From Gyromitra esculenta (lineage: Eukaryota; Ascomycota; Pezizomycetes; Pezizales; Discinaceae), in contig JBCAML010000016.1 in NCBI GenBank assembly GCA_038503075.1, forward strand, positions 682,001-746,000: DNA of 64,000 nucleotides, read 5' to 3'. The notes beneath the pieces are model-generated. The model ran no database searches, had not been told where the DNA came from, and saw only the letters and a program-made list of their open reading frames with translations. Of the stretch, positions 47,515 through 60,576 are shown piece after piece (the stretch's first letter is position 1; each line of letters starts with the position of its first letter). The position numbers and the translations under genes are program-made.

Positions 47515-47810
47515 GATTGCTGGCGTGAGATGGATCCCGAGTTGGTGATGATATTGATATAGCTGAGACAGATGTTATTTTGAGTCGAAGTCGAAGCTGT
47601 CGTTGAAGTTGTTGTTGCTGGCTGCCTGTCTGCTGATGTTGTCGTGATCAACAAAGAAAGGAAAGGTTGGCGTTTCTCTCCCGACTGCCAAGACTTTGGA
47701 CGGCTGTCTGTGCATCGCCAAGCCCTTCCTCGTCCACTCCGCGCGATGTCGCGAATGAGATCTTCGCGTCATCCATCACCTCCCCCCTTCGCACTCCCAC
47801 TCAACTACAT
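47515..47810. promoter_or_regulatory. Shared divergent promoter, bub2 / eaf6
   Basis: The 296 bp between two diverging start codons is the only space for both promoters. A stretch of CTGTCGTTGAAG-like sequence at 47595-47640 is repetitive, and the eaf6 side is C-rich. Confidence 0.5.
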
Positions 47811-48469
47811 ATGTCTGCCGCTCCAGTCAACAAGAATCATGCTGTCCCCCCTTCCGCTGCAGCAGCCTCCGCCGCCCCTGGCACAGCTGAAAAGGGGGCC
47901 ATGGCGTTCTATGAAAAGGTTCGCAAGGAACTACGTGAAATGATCGGGCGCAAACGCGTTCTAGACAAAAATCTTGTACGAATCCTTCCCGTCTCTATTT
48001 CCACTGAGTTTCCGACTAACAATGATATGGATCTAGGCGCAATATGAAGAGAACATCGCCAAGTGCGAAATCGCCTACCTCGAGGAGACTCAACACTACG
48101 GCAACATTGTCAAAGGCTTCGATAACTTCATCAAAGGTACCGCAGCCAGGCGTAGGACAAACGTTAGTGATGCTGATCGTATATTTTCGCTGGCATCTAT
48201 CACTTATGCTGCAAAGGTTGATTTCTACACCAGATTTTTATGCGTGGCGAATAATTAACCGTCTGCAGTTACAACAGCAAGAGGATGCTACTCCGGCCAC
48301 TGGTACCTCTACACCAACAGTCTCAGAAAATCTCTCTCGTCTAAGTGCCCAAACAAAAAACAAAAAGAAGCGTCGCAAAGGCGAGGACGAATCCGAGAGC
48401 CCTTCGGAGGTCGAAACACCTGGCCATAAACGGGTCCGGATTTCTTTTTCTGGCCAAGGCCAAGCATGA
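47811..48469 (+). CDS. eaf6: Eaf6, subunit of the NuA4 histone acetyltransferase
   Basis: Three exons: 47811-47975, 48037-48216, 48269-48469 (181 aa). An Ala/Pro-rich N-terminus is followed by the conserved coiled-coil AMAFYEKVRKELREMIGRKR / VLDKNLAQYEENIAKCE, then YLEETQHYGNIVKGFDNFIKG and the Eaf6 signature SDADRIFSLASITYA. The C-terminus carries a Gln run, a basic KNKKKRRKG nuclear localisation signal and a phospho-prone Ser/Glu segment. Eaf6 is a small shared subunit of NuA4 (and NuA3 in yeast), which acetylates histones H4/H2A (NuA4) and H3 (NuA3). The second intron begins GTTGAT after GCAAAG. Confidence 0.93.
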
Positions 48470-51400
48470 AAGTTCTCGAAGGACTGGTTTAAACTAAACT
48501 TTGTTTCTTCCGGAACCTCCATTTTTCTTTATGTATGGGGAAGGCTTTTTTTTTTTTTGGCGTTAGGGAGAGCGAACACCCACCACCCTCCAAAATCGAT
48601 CCGACTATGATATTTCAATCCTTTGAAATATATTTGCTCGTGGAATGCCCACCGGTACGTGGAGCATCTATCTGCTCAGCAAGTTCTCCCCTCCTGAGCG
48701 GAGGAAGGGTTAGAAGGGAGACTAGATAGCATTGTCTATTTTCGTAGTTAATATTGCTAGTTCTCAGTAAAACAAGCGTTTTCTAGGCAGAGAAATACAG
48801 AATATATTATAGTGCTTGCCCATGTGTATATTTGTTACATACAGCAATGGATACATGTAGTATTAAACAAGGCTATGTTCCTAGTAGCCTATCCTTTCAG
48901 AGTCTCGCTCTTCTTCATAAAGGCACCGGTGGTCCCCGTGTGGCACATACAAGTAAATAGACACAGTAGTGCGTGAAGTTATACGTACTGTTTGAATTTC
49001 GCCCCGCACCTCGATCTCATGGAATATCACTCGGACATGGCCGGTTAAAAGAAGCAAAGGGGTTCGGAGATTCCCAGCGAGCCAGCATTGCGTAAGCCCT
49101 CGCATGTTCCACGGTTCCACCAAAGCGATAGCCGATACTGTTTTACATGTGCTCTCGGCAAGCTCTCGAGTCCCGGCCGGCCGCTAGTCGCTTCGCGGCT
49201 GTTCCCCGGTTTGGTCCACTTACCTGGGCCTCGGTTAGAGTTGAGGCTCACCCGTACCCCAGAATCTAGAGCTTTGCGGGGGCGGAGCCCAGGCTTTTCT
49301 TTTCTTTCTTCTCTCTTCTTTGGCATAAGAGCACAGCCATCGTAGGACACTATGAATTGGTGACTTGCGGAGATGCGGGTGATGATATATAACGTTTTCT
49401 TGATACCAAGCCAAGACCCTATACTTGATACCTGTCCCGGAATCGTTTCGTCCAAAGTTCCAATCCACATTTTTCCGAGTCCCAGGGAAAAACTTTTCAA
49501 TTTGTTAGTCTGTCAGTTTGCCCAGGATCGGGCACCCTCAATATACTAGAAGTCCAGAATTCGAAATTGGGCCAGACGGGTAAGAATGCGAAATATATTG
49601 CCATTAGGATTTTCTGACCTGCCTTATACAGGAGCGGCCAGTGGTGACCCGAGATGTGATCAGTAGAAGCTGGGACTAGGCCGGGCGGGTATACAGATAA
49701 GTCCTGCTGCATTGCATTGCGTTCTGAATCCTAGAACACAGTCTAGGATGCGTTCAAGTCGCCGTCTTTGGAGGACGCTTTGAAAGGAGTTGGAAATTGC
49801 GCGGGTGGGCAGCCTTGCCAGAGCACGTTGCACTGCTTTTGGAGATTGTTGACATGACCAGGCCCCAGACAGCATATGTGTGAGTAGAATGGGCTCAACA
49901 TATGGTAGGCTAACAGTATTCTCTTCAAGCATCAGGAGAAGCTTTCTGGGAATTTTCACATGTATAGTTGCACTTTGCCGCAAGGAACGTGCATAGTCTG
50001 TCGAAAATCGTACGTTATAGCAAATTTGCCAGTACAGCAAATTTGGTCACGGTAATTTTTAGGGAGGCTGCTTTTTTTATGGGCTTCGTGTACTTGCAAT
50101 TTGGGCATGGAGTGACATAATTTCTTGCTTCAAACGAGCTAGCAAACAAATTCTATACAATCAACTTAGATGCCTTTGGTTCTCGCCAAACAATGGGCTA
50201 GAAGGCAAAGCTGCAGTGCGAGTCACCACCCTCTTGGTTGCAACTTGTAACAGAGACAAGAGCATCCGTTGGGTTCCGCCCTAAATCCACCCAGCTGTTC
50301 CCTACAGCAAATCATTTTCTATGGCTGCAGGGGATATTTGGCCTGGCATTTTCTATTCGGTCCGAATTTTCAATTTATTCCTTATGCCAAATATTTTTCG
50401 ACTCATCTTACTGAAAACCCGAAGTTGTCGTCCAAAGTCGTTCCTTATACCAGTGTACGACTGTATGTGGGATATTTAAATGAAGGTACCGTATATATAT
50501 GTAGCTATTAGATGTGGTAAATACGTGTGGATTAGTATTTCTATATAGCTCGAGACTCAAGTGATAAAACGTCAACTGGTATATTTACAGAATTTATTTA
50601 ACTAAGCTACATGTGTTACCGATGGTGTAAGTATACTAGTCGCCTTCTCAAACCTATCTTAGGTCACTGTAATAGTAATATATAATTATAAGCATTAACT
50701 AGTATTACTAAAGATATATAGATTGAAGCACAGATATATCACCCACTGATAAGAATTTACCACCGAGTCTCTAGGTCGATAACGCCGCATGTTCCCCATA
50801 ACTACAGTGCCAGAAAGAGGAATGAAACTGGTATGGTCATGGCAGTGGTACGGCATTCTAGTAAATGCCAGATTAGCGCGAGGCCCATCCAGCTATGTAA
50901 CATGGTTCCCCAGGATATGCCATAGTGCTTCTGACTTATCCCAACACTCTTTTCAGATACGGTAATAATTTTACCGGTTTTTCGTACTATACATGTGCTT
51001 CTGCACACAGCGCATAACCCTCGAACAGATTCCCAAAATGGAGACAAAACCTTCTTGCTACCGACGGTAAGGGCCGTGGCTATGGAGGGGCGGGAAAGAG
51101 TCGGAACTACATGTATGCGTAGCAGAAGATATTCAACCCTAGAAAATCCGCAATCGGAGACACGTGAAGATTACTGCAATACCGGGGCGTTCAAGTCTAG
51201 AGTGTTTGGGGTGCGGGAATAACACGAAAATCTATGTACGTGTGCTTGGTGACGATAACTACATGTGGTTTGATCAACATATATATGTAACTGCGAGATC
51301 ATTAACTCCACGCCCATTTTCTATGCGTTATTTTCCCAAGCAAGCTTTAGCGAATGGTGACCTGCTTTTGCGATTGATCATTTTGGATGGACGGATTGTA

Positions 51401-53249
51401 GAAGAAGCTATTGGCGGGACCTTTTCTTTGTCCGTAATACTCACAACTATGTGCTTGCTCAGCTGCGCACCCATGGCTAGGGCATATATTCCTAGGAATG
51501 AATGCTGTTTTGGGTGTGGGCAATGCTAAGAAGCCAATAGTGGTTATATCCCAGAAATATTAGCCATATACCACCAGATCTCGTCTACCCCATGCGTATA
51601 ACATAGCGTATATTAAAAGATAGTCCTACAAAACAAACGTGAGAAGGCGAGGGCCACCTTGCCATAGTTAGTGCTACTACATGTAGTAATACTATAGTAC
51701 TAAAGAATATATAACCCTCATTGTCGGATGAAAATACGTATAGTTTCGAGAGTTATCTCATTGGAATTAGCGGGAGATAGTCCTATTGAGATAACACTTA
51801 CTAATAGGATCCAGAGCACAAGCCAGTACCAGTGAAGGGGGGAAGTGTCGCTCTATTTTTGCTTTGTTTTGTTTGTTTTGTTTTGTTTTTTGTTGGCCCA
51901 AGAGGAAAACGCGGGGTACAGATGGTTAGGTGCTCGGAACCTATCCCTTGCACCATCTACAAGCGTATGGGGGATGAAGTTGGAACGGCCAGAATATTCA
52001 GCCACAACGATTAAGTAACGAAAAACTGTTTTTCGGTGCCAAGGCCATTCCAGCTTCATCCCCATACGCTTGCACCAGGTGAGATTTTATAACTTCCACC
52101 TTCTATTACTCTGTCGACCATGGTAGAAAGCTTAAGGAGGTCATTTCACTATTACACGTATCACCGAAAAATTTATCACCCCATACAATCCCCGTACCTC
52201 AATTTAGAATCCTGAGCAGCGATAACACTTCATATACAAAAAAGGGTATACTGGCTATCACAAGCGATCACTCGCGCTCGCCTCCGGCTTCCGTGCTGCT
52301 TCAAGGGAGCACAACATGTAACCTATGGCTACGCTTCCATGGCCATCCCCATCAGACGAATGTAAACGACCCGAGAATTTAAAGGTTACCTAATTTTCGC
52401 AGGCATTTAAGCACTATCCTCGAACAGATGGCTCAGGTTCTTTTGTCTCAGCCTATCGACTAGTTACTTGATCGTGGCAATGTAAGGCTAGAGTATCACC
52501 GTCATATCAATGGCGGGTAGACATAAGGCCAAAGCCTCATCATTAAAGGTTAGGAATAATCACTATTTTTCCTTTTTCTCTTTTGTGACCTAATGAGTCG
52601 ATTTCTGGACCTAGTGTAATACAAATTAGGTAGACTGGATCCGGAAAGAGTTGCCCTGTCAGCCTGAAATGGTGGTACGTTTATTTGTGTAACTCCAAGT
52701 ATTTCCTTGCATAGCAGCCTTTAATCAGGGTTTCTGCTCGTTATATCCAATAATGTGGACAATTTAGTCCAAAATGACTTCTTTACACCCCAAAGCCAGG
52801 CAAACGAAAAATTAAAAACGAGGTCAAAAATTGGAGAGCCTATAAGCTCTAATAAACCCCATATAAACACCGTTCAGAAACCATCGTATGCCAGCATATA
52901 TACACCTAAAAATAAAAAAATAGCTAACATATAAGACAAATTTTACATCATTATCTTCGAATATGGTTCTTTCGATACCAATCCCCCCCTCGCCCAGCTA
53001 CATGCCAATGACCGCCCAGCGAGAGTAATGACTTATCCCTTAGACACAAGAAAAAGAGGTAGCGTTTGTAGTAGCGTCCAAGCCCAAGCCCAAGCCCAAT
53101 ATCCAGGTACCGTGCCCCGCCAAATGAAATCCCTAAATTCGCAAGGTTTTATACCGCCCATCCCGCTAAATGACCCAATTCCATAAGAACAAAAGAGAAA
53201 AATGAAAACCCCCGAGAATAAAATAGAAAGCGTTTTTTTTTTTGATTTA
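48470..53249. other. Intergenic region, 4.8 kb
   Basis: No convincing gene. TACATGTA at 48852-48859, 51108-51115 and 51678-51685; a reverse copy of CGAGTGATA-N4-ATGA at 49017-49033; a TTTTG-type simple repeat at about 51856-51893; the inverted-repeat element at 51960-52072. A short AAGCCC array lies at about 53079-53100, beyond the 3' end of the receptor-like gene. Confidence 0.5.
51960..52072. mobile_element. MITE-like element, 113 bp, copy 1 of a two-copy family
   Basis: Terminal inverted repeats begin CAAGCGTATGGGG and run about 30 bp with a few mismatches. The internal core contains ATTCAGCCACAACGATTAAG and AAAAACTGTTTTTCGGTGCC, shared almost exactly with 60163-60273. No coding capacity. 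Confidence 0.8.
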
Positions 53250-55256
53250 TTATGAAGCGAGTCCAATCCCAATCTTCGCATCTGGTGGGTATTTTGGAGT
53301 TTGAGGATGCACGGACATGTAGTCCGAAGCGTCTCCTTTGTCGTCCCCTCTTATATCCCGGTAAGGTGAAAACTGACCACTGGTTAGCGAAGGGCTATCT
53401 TTGTATGGCGTATAGGATCCTCCAGGTATTTGTGGGCTTCCGGCTGATGTGATATCCTTAAACGGAGAATAAGGAGGACTTGAAAAATTAGAATCAGACC
53501 TCATCCTCGCTGATGGGGGATACACATCCGAGTCAGCTCTTCCTCTGAGTTGAGCTGAGAAAGTGGACGGGTTGTATTCTCTAGGCATCGATAGCGAAAG
53601 CGGCTCAGGGGCCTTTATGACAGAACTTGTGACATTGGTGGTACTGGAAGTGAGAGTTTTATTTTTCAAGGAATCAAGCATCTCATAAGATGCGTCCGGC
53701 TCCGATATGCGGCGAGCATTATACGAAACGAATTCATCGCTTGGCTTTTTGCTGGTGACCAGCCCTTTGAAGAAATAGAACCATCCAGTAAAAATCTTGT
53801 AATTACCGAGAAGGATAAGGGCCCATATTCCATTGAACTATCAATTAATATTAGCCAAGTATCTACCAACTTCCATCAAAAGCGGAAGATTGTGCTCACC
53901 GATAGGAGGAAAAGAACTGCTAGGGCTGTAGCTTCGGGCACAACCATTGTAGCTGCCAGGCCAAGACATTTGTTCTTATCTCCACCGTTTTGCAGGACAC
54001 ATGTTAACCACTCGATACCGGCCTTGATGTTTTCGGGTGTCTTCTCTGTGGTCCCATCAAACTGAAGGAAGACAGTAGCAAAGAACACAACGTCAACTAG
54101 AATTATAACAACTACGAAGATCCCTCTCCATTGCAGCGCAACAACCCTTTGAACTCTTCGAAGGGCCTGTGCTGCTGAAACGGTTCTAATACTAGTGGCA
54201 TATGGCAGTGAAAGCTCGGTTTCTTGTTTCTCTTCTAACAAGCTGCGAAGGTAAACTTGGATGCAATACCCGAAGCTAATTATAACCATTTGTTAGCGAT
54301 AGATCTAAAGACTACCTATAAAGGGGGTACAAACGTTATGGCTTGGGTCACAATCGAAGCAGCAGCCACAGCAAGAAGGGGTCCCCAAAAGGTTTGCAAA
54401 CCATTCTTTGAATTGATATGACAAGATTCCCCAAACCGGAAAGAGACCCCAGTTACGGAGAGTGCCACAGCGAGGAAAACTACCGGAACCGACCAACCGG
54501 CAGCTTGAGATGCCAAAAAGAAGCGACGACCTGGAACAGCCTGCCAGCAGATCTGGAGATGCAGTGAAAGTGTGCGTAAAAACACTAAAATATCATTTAG
54601 CTATGCCTCCGAACAACCTTTTAGACGTGTTCGCACATACCCCACATAACAGTCGACCACCCACCACCTAACAAGAAAGCTCCGGACAGAGCGCAGTTGA
54701 TACTCGAGTACATATCATGAGGTGTTATTTTATCAAAACATTGGGTTTTCGGGTTTCCTAAAGGTATTACAAACGACATCTTGACAAGTCAACCTTAAGT
54801 CTAATATATTGTAACCCGAGGCACTACATACCTGCATCAATAGGATTGCAAATGTTAGGCAAACACTTAAGTAGTGTCTCCGTGTGTACTCAACTGGGAG
54901 CACGGCGAAGCTCAGCAAGAGGAAAGCACAGCACGCAATCCCAACAACGTTGATATATGTCGTGGCGTGAACAAGGGTTTGAAAGTCTACATCAACATCT
55001 TAATTAGAAGGTGTCTCACGGACTATCATGCGTGATAAACTAACTATCGGGATAGACATAATGTTGTTTAGGGCATGGAAGACAGCAACTTGTTCCATTT
55101 GCAGCAGCTATCGGTACACAGAACCGTGCATTGGTATCTATAGAGTGGTCAATAAATTTCAACAAAAAAAATGCCACAAAGAATCATCCCACCTCCTCCA
55201 GTTTCTGGGTAGTTCAGCTCAGGAAGCAGTGGTGCAGGACACACCAAAGAAGTCAT
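53250..55256 (-). CDS. Seven-helix receptor-like membrane protein (Frizzled/GPCR-like fold, fungal family)
   Basis: Seven exons on the minus strand: 55256-55193, 55137-55045, 54986-54832, 54779-54641, 54584-54335, 54275-53900, 53837-53250 (554 aa). A short extracellular N-terminus is cysteine-containing (RFCVPIAAANGTSCCLPCPK). About seven hydrophobic helices then follow, including CCAFLLLSFAVLP, LSGAFLLGGGW, PVVFLAVALSVTGVSF, FWGPLLAVAAASIVTQAITF, RGIFVVVIILVDVVFFATVF, ATALAVLFLLS and WALILLGNYKIF. RTLSLHLQICWQ and FRFGESCHI are family-like blocks between helices. The last ~165 residues are a Ser/Pro/Tyr-rich cytosolic tail with SPPYSPFKD and related SPY motifs. I believe similar proteins are annotated as Frizzled/Smoothened-like GPCRs in ascomycetes, but ligand and coupling are unknown. 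Donor GTTTGT at exon 5 is required for ITFGYCIQVYL. Confidence 0.8.
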
Positions 55257-58200
55257 TGATGTAAATTGAAAGCAAGAGATCCGTGGGCTGGTAGATTGAT
55301 GGTTTCAGGGAAAGAGATGATCCCAACGGCAATCACGAGCGCTGCATAAAAATACCAGGACCCAACCTTTTATCACGGGGTAATAAATTAATAGAAAATT
55401 GAATCAATGAAAGTCGATTTTTGGAATTAAATTTTTGTGTAAATCCGAAGGTAGAAATTGACTCCCCAGGCTGTATTCGATATTATGTTCAAAGAGAGTG
55501 CAAGTAGGTATACCAGCAACTACCCGGAGAAAAGAGAGTCAAGAACACAGCTGGGTAGAAGCGGAGGAAATAGAAAAAAACATCCAAGAAGGCCACGCGC
55601 GGCGGGGGTGGTGGACATGAATATATAAGTTTGCAGGGCCGAATCGATTTTGCCCCCAGGACTAGGCCTCTACAGCTTTATTCTTCCGGGATCCTGCCAC
55701 CCATGCGTTTGGTACGTGAATGGCTGCATGAGTCTAGGATTCGGTTTTGGGAAGAGCATCATGATGGGGTACGATAGGTCGCCTCGGCGGCGGGGTGGAG
55801 TCGGATGGACACCTGAGCAATTCCTTGAATAATCTACGATGAATCACGGAGGCGAGTGTGACCTGCGTAGCACCAAGAGAGGTCAGGTATGTATTGGGGT
55901 AGTATCAGGTGTGGTGGGCTCTTGGTCACCAACGAGAAAGTACCTTCTCTGCCCTGGCATGCAGGGTCCTTTTAGTCTCTGCCCAGCGAACCATATTGGC
56001 TGAAGAAAGCCCCCTTATGCGCGTCGCTGTCATAGAGAAGTGTCCCCTAATTACGGCTGCAGTCGTGAAGTTGTGCCATCTTAAACAGATGGCGGACTGG
56101 TCGCCACTGGCTGCACTTATGTGCGTTTTTCATTGATCTTGAGGCAGTGAAGAGAGAGGCAAACCAAAGAGATGTTCTCGCTTACGAGCTGTAAGGTACG
56201 CATCCAAATCAGGAACGAGACCTGCTTCTGGACTAGGTGGTCCAGGCAGCACTAGCGATCTTTTCTTCTTTCTTAGCTGAACGCCTCACCAGCTGGCCTC
56301 CAGAAAGTGGTGACATGCTGGGCTCTCAGTGAACAGGACCAGATCGTGTTCTGCGTCCATAGGTAAAGCGCCTGTATTAGATAGAGACCTATGTTAGTTG
56401 CTCTTAGCTGAACCCAGCCCCAGCAACACATATTTTGTTAGCGGTCACGTACTTCTTCTTTGCTTCTTTCAACAAGCCGCAGGCAACATGTCGAGTGAAT
56501 AGCTGCGAACACAACAAGATCTGGCGTCGTAATGGTTGAATGCCTTTTTTTTTTCCATCCCTCTTTTCCTCGAGTCTCCACAATCGAGTCCACATTAACC
56601 ACTGTTGGGGTTTGCGCCGATTTCCAATCAGATTTGTAGTATCTTGCGTGGGACTAGAGAGTCCAGTACTGAAAGGGCCTACCGACAACCCTACCATACT
56701 ATCCCATCACTTCGCTATATGCAACTATAATAAGGTCACAGCGATACATTATGATTACTATGAGCGAGGGACACGAGGCGCTGGCCACATACTCTACATT
56801 TAATCTCGTTTGGCGATCAAATAGGATGCGATGCATAAGGCTAATATCGTAATAGCTGGGAATGTATGGAGAGACCCCTAAGCGGGGTGAGTTTCCTTGT
56901 CTCCAGTATGGGTGGAAACAATATTCCGAAAACTCTGGTCTCGCCTAAACACTCCCCTTATTTATACATCCACTTTTGCCCGGCGCTTTGGAAGACTCAA
57001 AACCGAGTGTCGGCTCCAGTCGTAAGTACACCCTCCATCGTGTGTATTACCTAGCGACGGTTTCTTCCAGAATTGCGCTCAAATAGGGGGATCTGCATCC
57101 GTCTAGCCGTGGCTGGGCGGTTTTGCGAACAAGGGTCATTCGGGCGGGAATGCAGGAACGTTTCTTCGGAGCAAAAAAGTCCACACACGCCTACTTATTC
57201 ATCTCTTGTCTAGCTTTTCGAATTCTTACGATCGCTCAAACACTGCTGCAGCGCTACCTACCTTCCTCCAGATCCATGGAATTGCTCATAGAAAATTGAT
57301 TGACCGCTCGAACCTTCTACTACATGTATCTGGGACGCAGCCGAAGCGGTTATCACGAAATACCGCCCCGGCTTTCCGGGTGCTGCACGATCAGGATCGG
57401 GTATCGCCTATGTATCATATGCGTGACATTGCGTATGCTGTGGTCGAGGCTCGCCGGTTGTCGTGTCTAGCCCTAAATACAGACTCTGTCAACAGAAATA
57501 CTTACCTAACCGCGGAGTATCAAGCTTCAAGGTACCTAGTAATAATACCCGATAGTAATGTAGGGATTGAAATCCGTCACTTATAGGTCACAAGTATTTC
57601 GTTCGTGGTATCAAGATGAAAATGAAGTAGCGCAGGTGTGTATGGCACATCAATTTCGATCAAAGACAATTGACTCGTTGACAGGACGCGAGTTGGAATT
57701 GAAGATCAATTAAATACTTCGAGTGGCCTCTGGTGGTTAATTTCAACTGGCGCTAACGCTTGTAATATGACGGGAGATAGTTATTAACCCCGCAATGCCC
57801 CAAATGCATGTACTTAGAGGGCAGGGAAAAACAAAGTCAGAACAAAGAGAGAACGAAAAGGGAAACAACGGTGATAAAAATGGACGTCATTCGGATCGAA
57901 CTGCTGGACAATCGATAAAGCGATAAGTGAATGGTACCGTTGTGTAGCGGTTTTAGTTGGTGTGGCGGATTTTTGGCGCCTGGAAACGAGTCCATGGGGC
58001 AAATCACAGCTCTGCTTTGTACTTCCGTAAAACTATTGGTGGCCGTTTTAAATAGCCACACATTCACTGCATTTGGATTTATAAGTTCCTCTGGTGTGCA
58101 ATTGGCCAAGTGAATACAACGCGCGGCGTTACTCAAACATATCTTTTCTTTTGCCGGCCGGTTTAAACCGTGCGCAAGATTGACAGCTTCTAAAAGCACA

Positions 58201-60162
58201 GGAGTCTATTGTTCAACTTGCCTGCCAAGTTTTCCTCCCGGGGTATATCCCGTGATCCGAGTTAGATTGAGTCTGATGAGTTTATAGGTTACTGGGTGCT
58301 TAAGTTAAGCCCGCTTAAAAATCAAGTATTGGATGCGAACCCTGCTATTACAAGAGGTACCCAGACTATATTCGATCATCGTAGCCTGGTAGGTAGGTTT
58401 CGTGATATGGTTTGCATTTTATATCTCTTGTTAACCATAAGCTTCGTCTAGGAGATCTGTCGGGAGTGATATGCATCCGCAGAACTACAAGATAAGAAAC
58501 CTATGGCTAGACAGTAGGTTAGTTGCGCAAGGATAGTTTTTGGTTCTCGCACAAACCACGGGGACGCGAATTCCCCGAATCCATTTACCGATAGCTCTGC
58601 AGCTACCCTGTAGCTATCATAGCACCTAGGAGCGCTATTGAGAACTAAGCTATTTGATACGTCGATGAAATCTCTCGTTTTATAGGATTTTATCAAATTT
58701 AATTTACGGTTGAGGCTTTTAGTGACTATGAGCAGCTGCAGATAACTACTCAGTGCTTTTCTGGATAATGAACTATGCTGTGAGCAACCCTCGAGCTCCG
58801 AAATCTTGATTACAAGGACAACCCCATTGCTTATTTTTTTTGTCAGGGCCCATGCTAGCTCGTGAAGTTAACAAGAGCGCCTCATGGGTAGTCTGTTTTT
58901 CTTAGAGATCGACTGATCGTTATATAGCTATCTGTACCCATATTTCCCCCTCCCCAGCTCAGTAGTATACGCTTGGTTTTAAGGAATCTGGAACTATTTG
59001 CAGCCCTAGCTGTTTGAAATTTATAACTAAACTTTCCCCAAGCAATGATTTTTCTCATGATATATCACTCAATCATAATTATCGCAAGAATTCAATGCCT
59101 ACCTTTTAACCCTTTCTTGAATCGGAGGACCAGTTTCGATCATACTTATCTGTTGCAGGATGCTTGGGCATGGACCTGCTTTTCTGTTGAATTTTAAAAT
59201 ATGGGATCGTCCCAGATTGGTGAAATAAGCTTCCTGATAGCAGTGAGGGTTGCCCAAGTAGCTCGGATGCTGGTCGCATGAGGTGTTGGCTTGCTTAAGT
59301 AAAAAGACTATGTTAGAGCTTCGGGATAGCGGATGATGTGGCGGCTTCTATGGGCAGAGAAGTATATACATAGACGGGTGTGCGCCTGGGAGAGCGAACG
59401 ATAAATCGAGCCATCGAAACCCAACCGCTTAGACCTAGATGATTTCGAGTGATATGTGGTGAATTTCATGAAATATGATTTAAACTCTTTATTTTCGTCA
59501 CAGCCTAGTTTTTTTTTACCCATCCATATATCAACACAACCTTTGGTTTTCAAGTTTTCTTAATAATTATTTCAAAATACCGTCAAGAATCAATGTTGCT
59601 AAAAAGGGCCAACCGCAGATACTGAAACCGCAAGCATTGAACCTTTCCACTTCTCCAACGTTTCGCCAAAGAGGTCCCATATACATACAAACCTACAAGA
59701 AATTCAAGCTAACCAGCAGCGTAGTACTAGCTATATGTAGGTATTACTCGGAGGTCGATCTCGATTCGGATTTCGGCTGATATAATGTTAGTCCCCTCGT
59801 GGCGAAGTGCATTTTTCTTTTAGGCTATACTCCCTTAATCATACAAGGGGAGGGAAGGAATCCGTGCTTAGGCTTGATCAAAGTAATTCTGAGAATTTGT
59901 AACCGACCCGAGTTATGTACCGAAAATCCTTCAGAGGAGGCTCTAGTAAATATTGGCTCTGCGAGTCAGTAATTGCGCCGCAATATTAATTAATTAATAA
60001 AATTGAGAGAAAATAACTCTAGCATGCGATCGGCCTTAGGTTTGGCCACCGATTCTGGTCGTTTAAGTGAATTTAGTGCTAGGAATGTTCCGCAAACGTT
60101 TGGCGACGATAAGGTAATAATAGAGAGGAAGGCGTGACTACATGGACATATAGATACATGTA

Positions 60163-60273
60163 CAAGCGTATTGGGGGGGGCTTGAACGGTCAGGATATTC
60201 AGCCACAACGATTAAGTTACGAAAAACTGTTTTTCGGTGCCAAGGCCGTTCCAACTTCACACCCCATACGCTT
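60163..60273. mobile_element. MITE-like element, about 111 bp, copy 2
   Basis: Same termini and nearly identical core as 51960-52072; a short indel and a few substitutions distinguish them. A TACATGTA palindrome ends exactly at the base before the left terminus. Confidence 0.8.
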
Positions 60274-60576
60274 ACAATCCGAGTTTAACTTAAGTAGGAA
60301 GGAGAGTACATGTGCCTGCTCAGAGTTGTTTCATTACAAAAGATAACGCGATGGGTCACAATCCTTTATTACCATACATGTATGCATGTATTCTAACGAA
60401 GTCAAGCTTTAGGGAAAAGCAATCAATTGGAAGGCAACCTGCATTAGCATTAGCAGCGGGGTCAATGATCATCGGATTGCTCCGTCTCTGCAGGCGGGCC
60501 AATCTCTGGGAAAAGAAGATTAGGAGTTTTCTGATCGCCAATGCATTGCATCCACGTGACTTTTGTAATTTTGTTG

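Noticed and set aside
2529..59462. CGAGTGATA motif as the terminal repeat of the 45205-45406 element
   Set aside because: The element's termini (CCGTATAAACTCGG) do not contain it and the flanking copies are in direct, not inverted, orientation.
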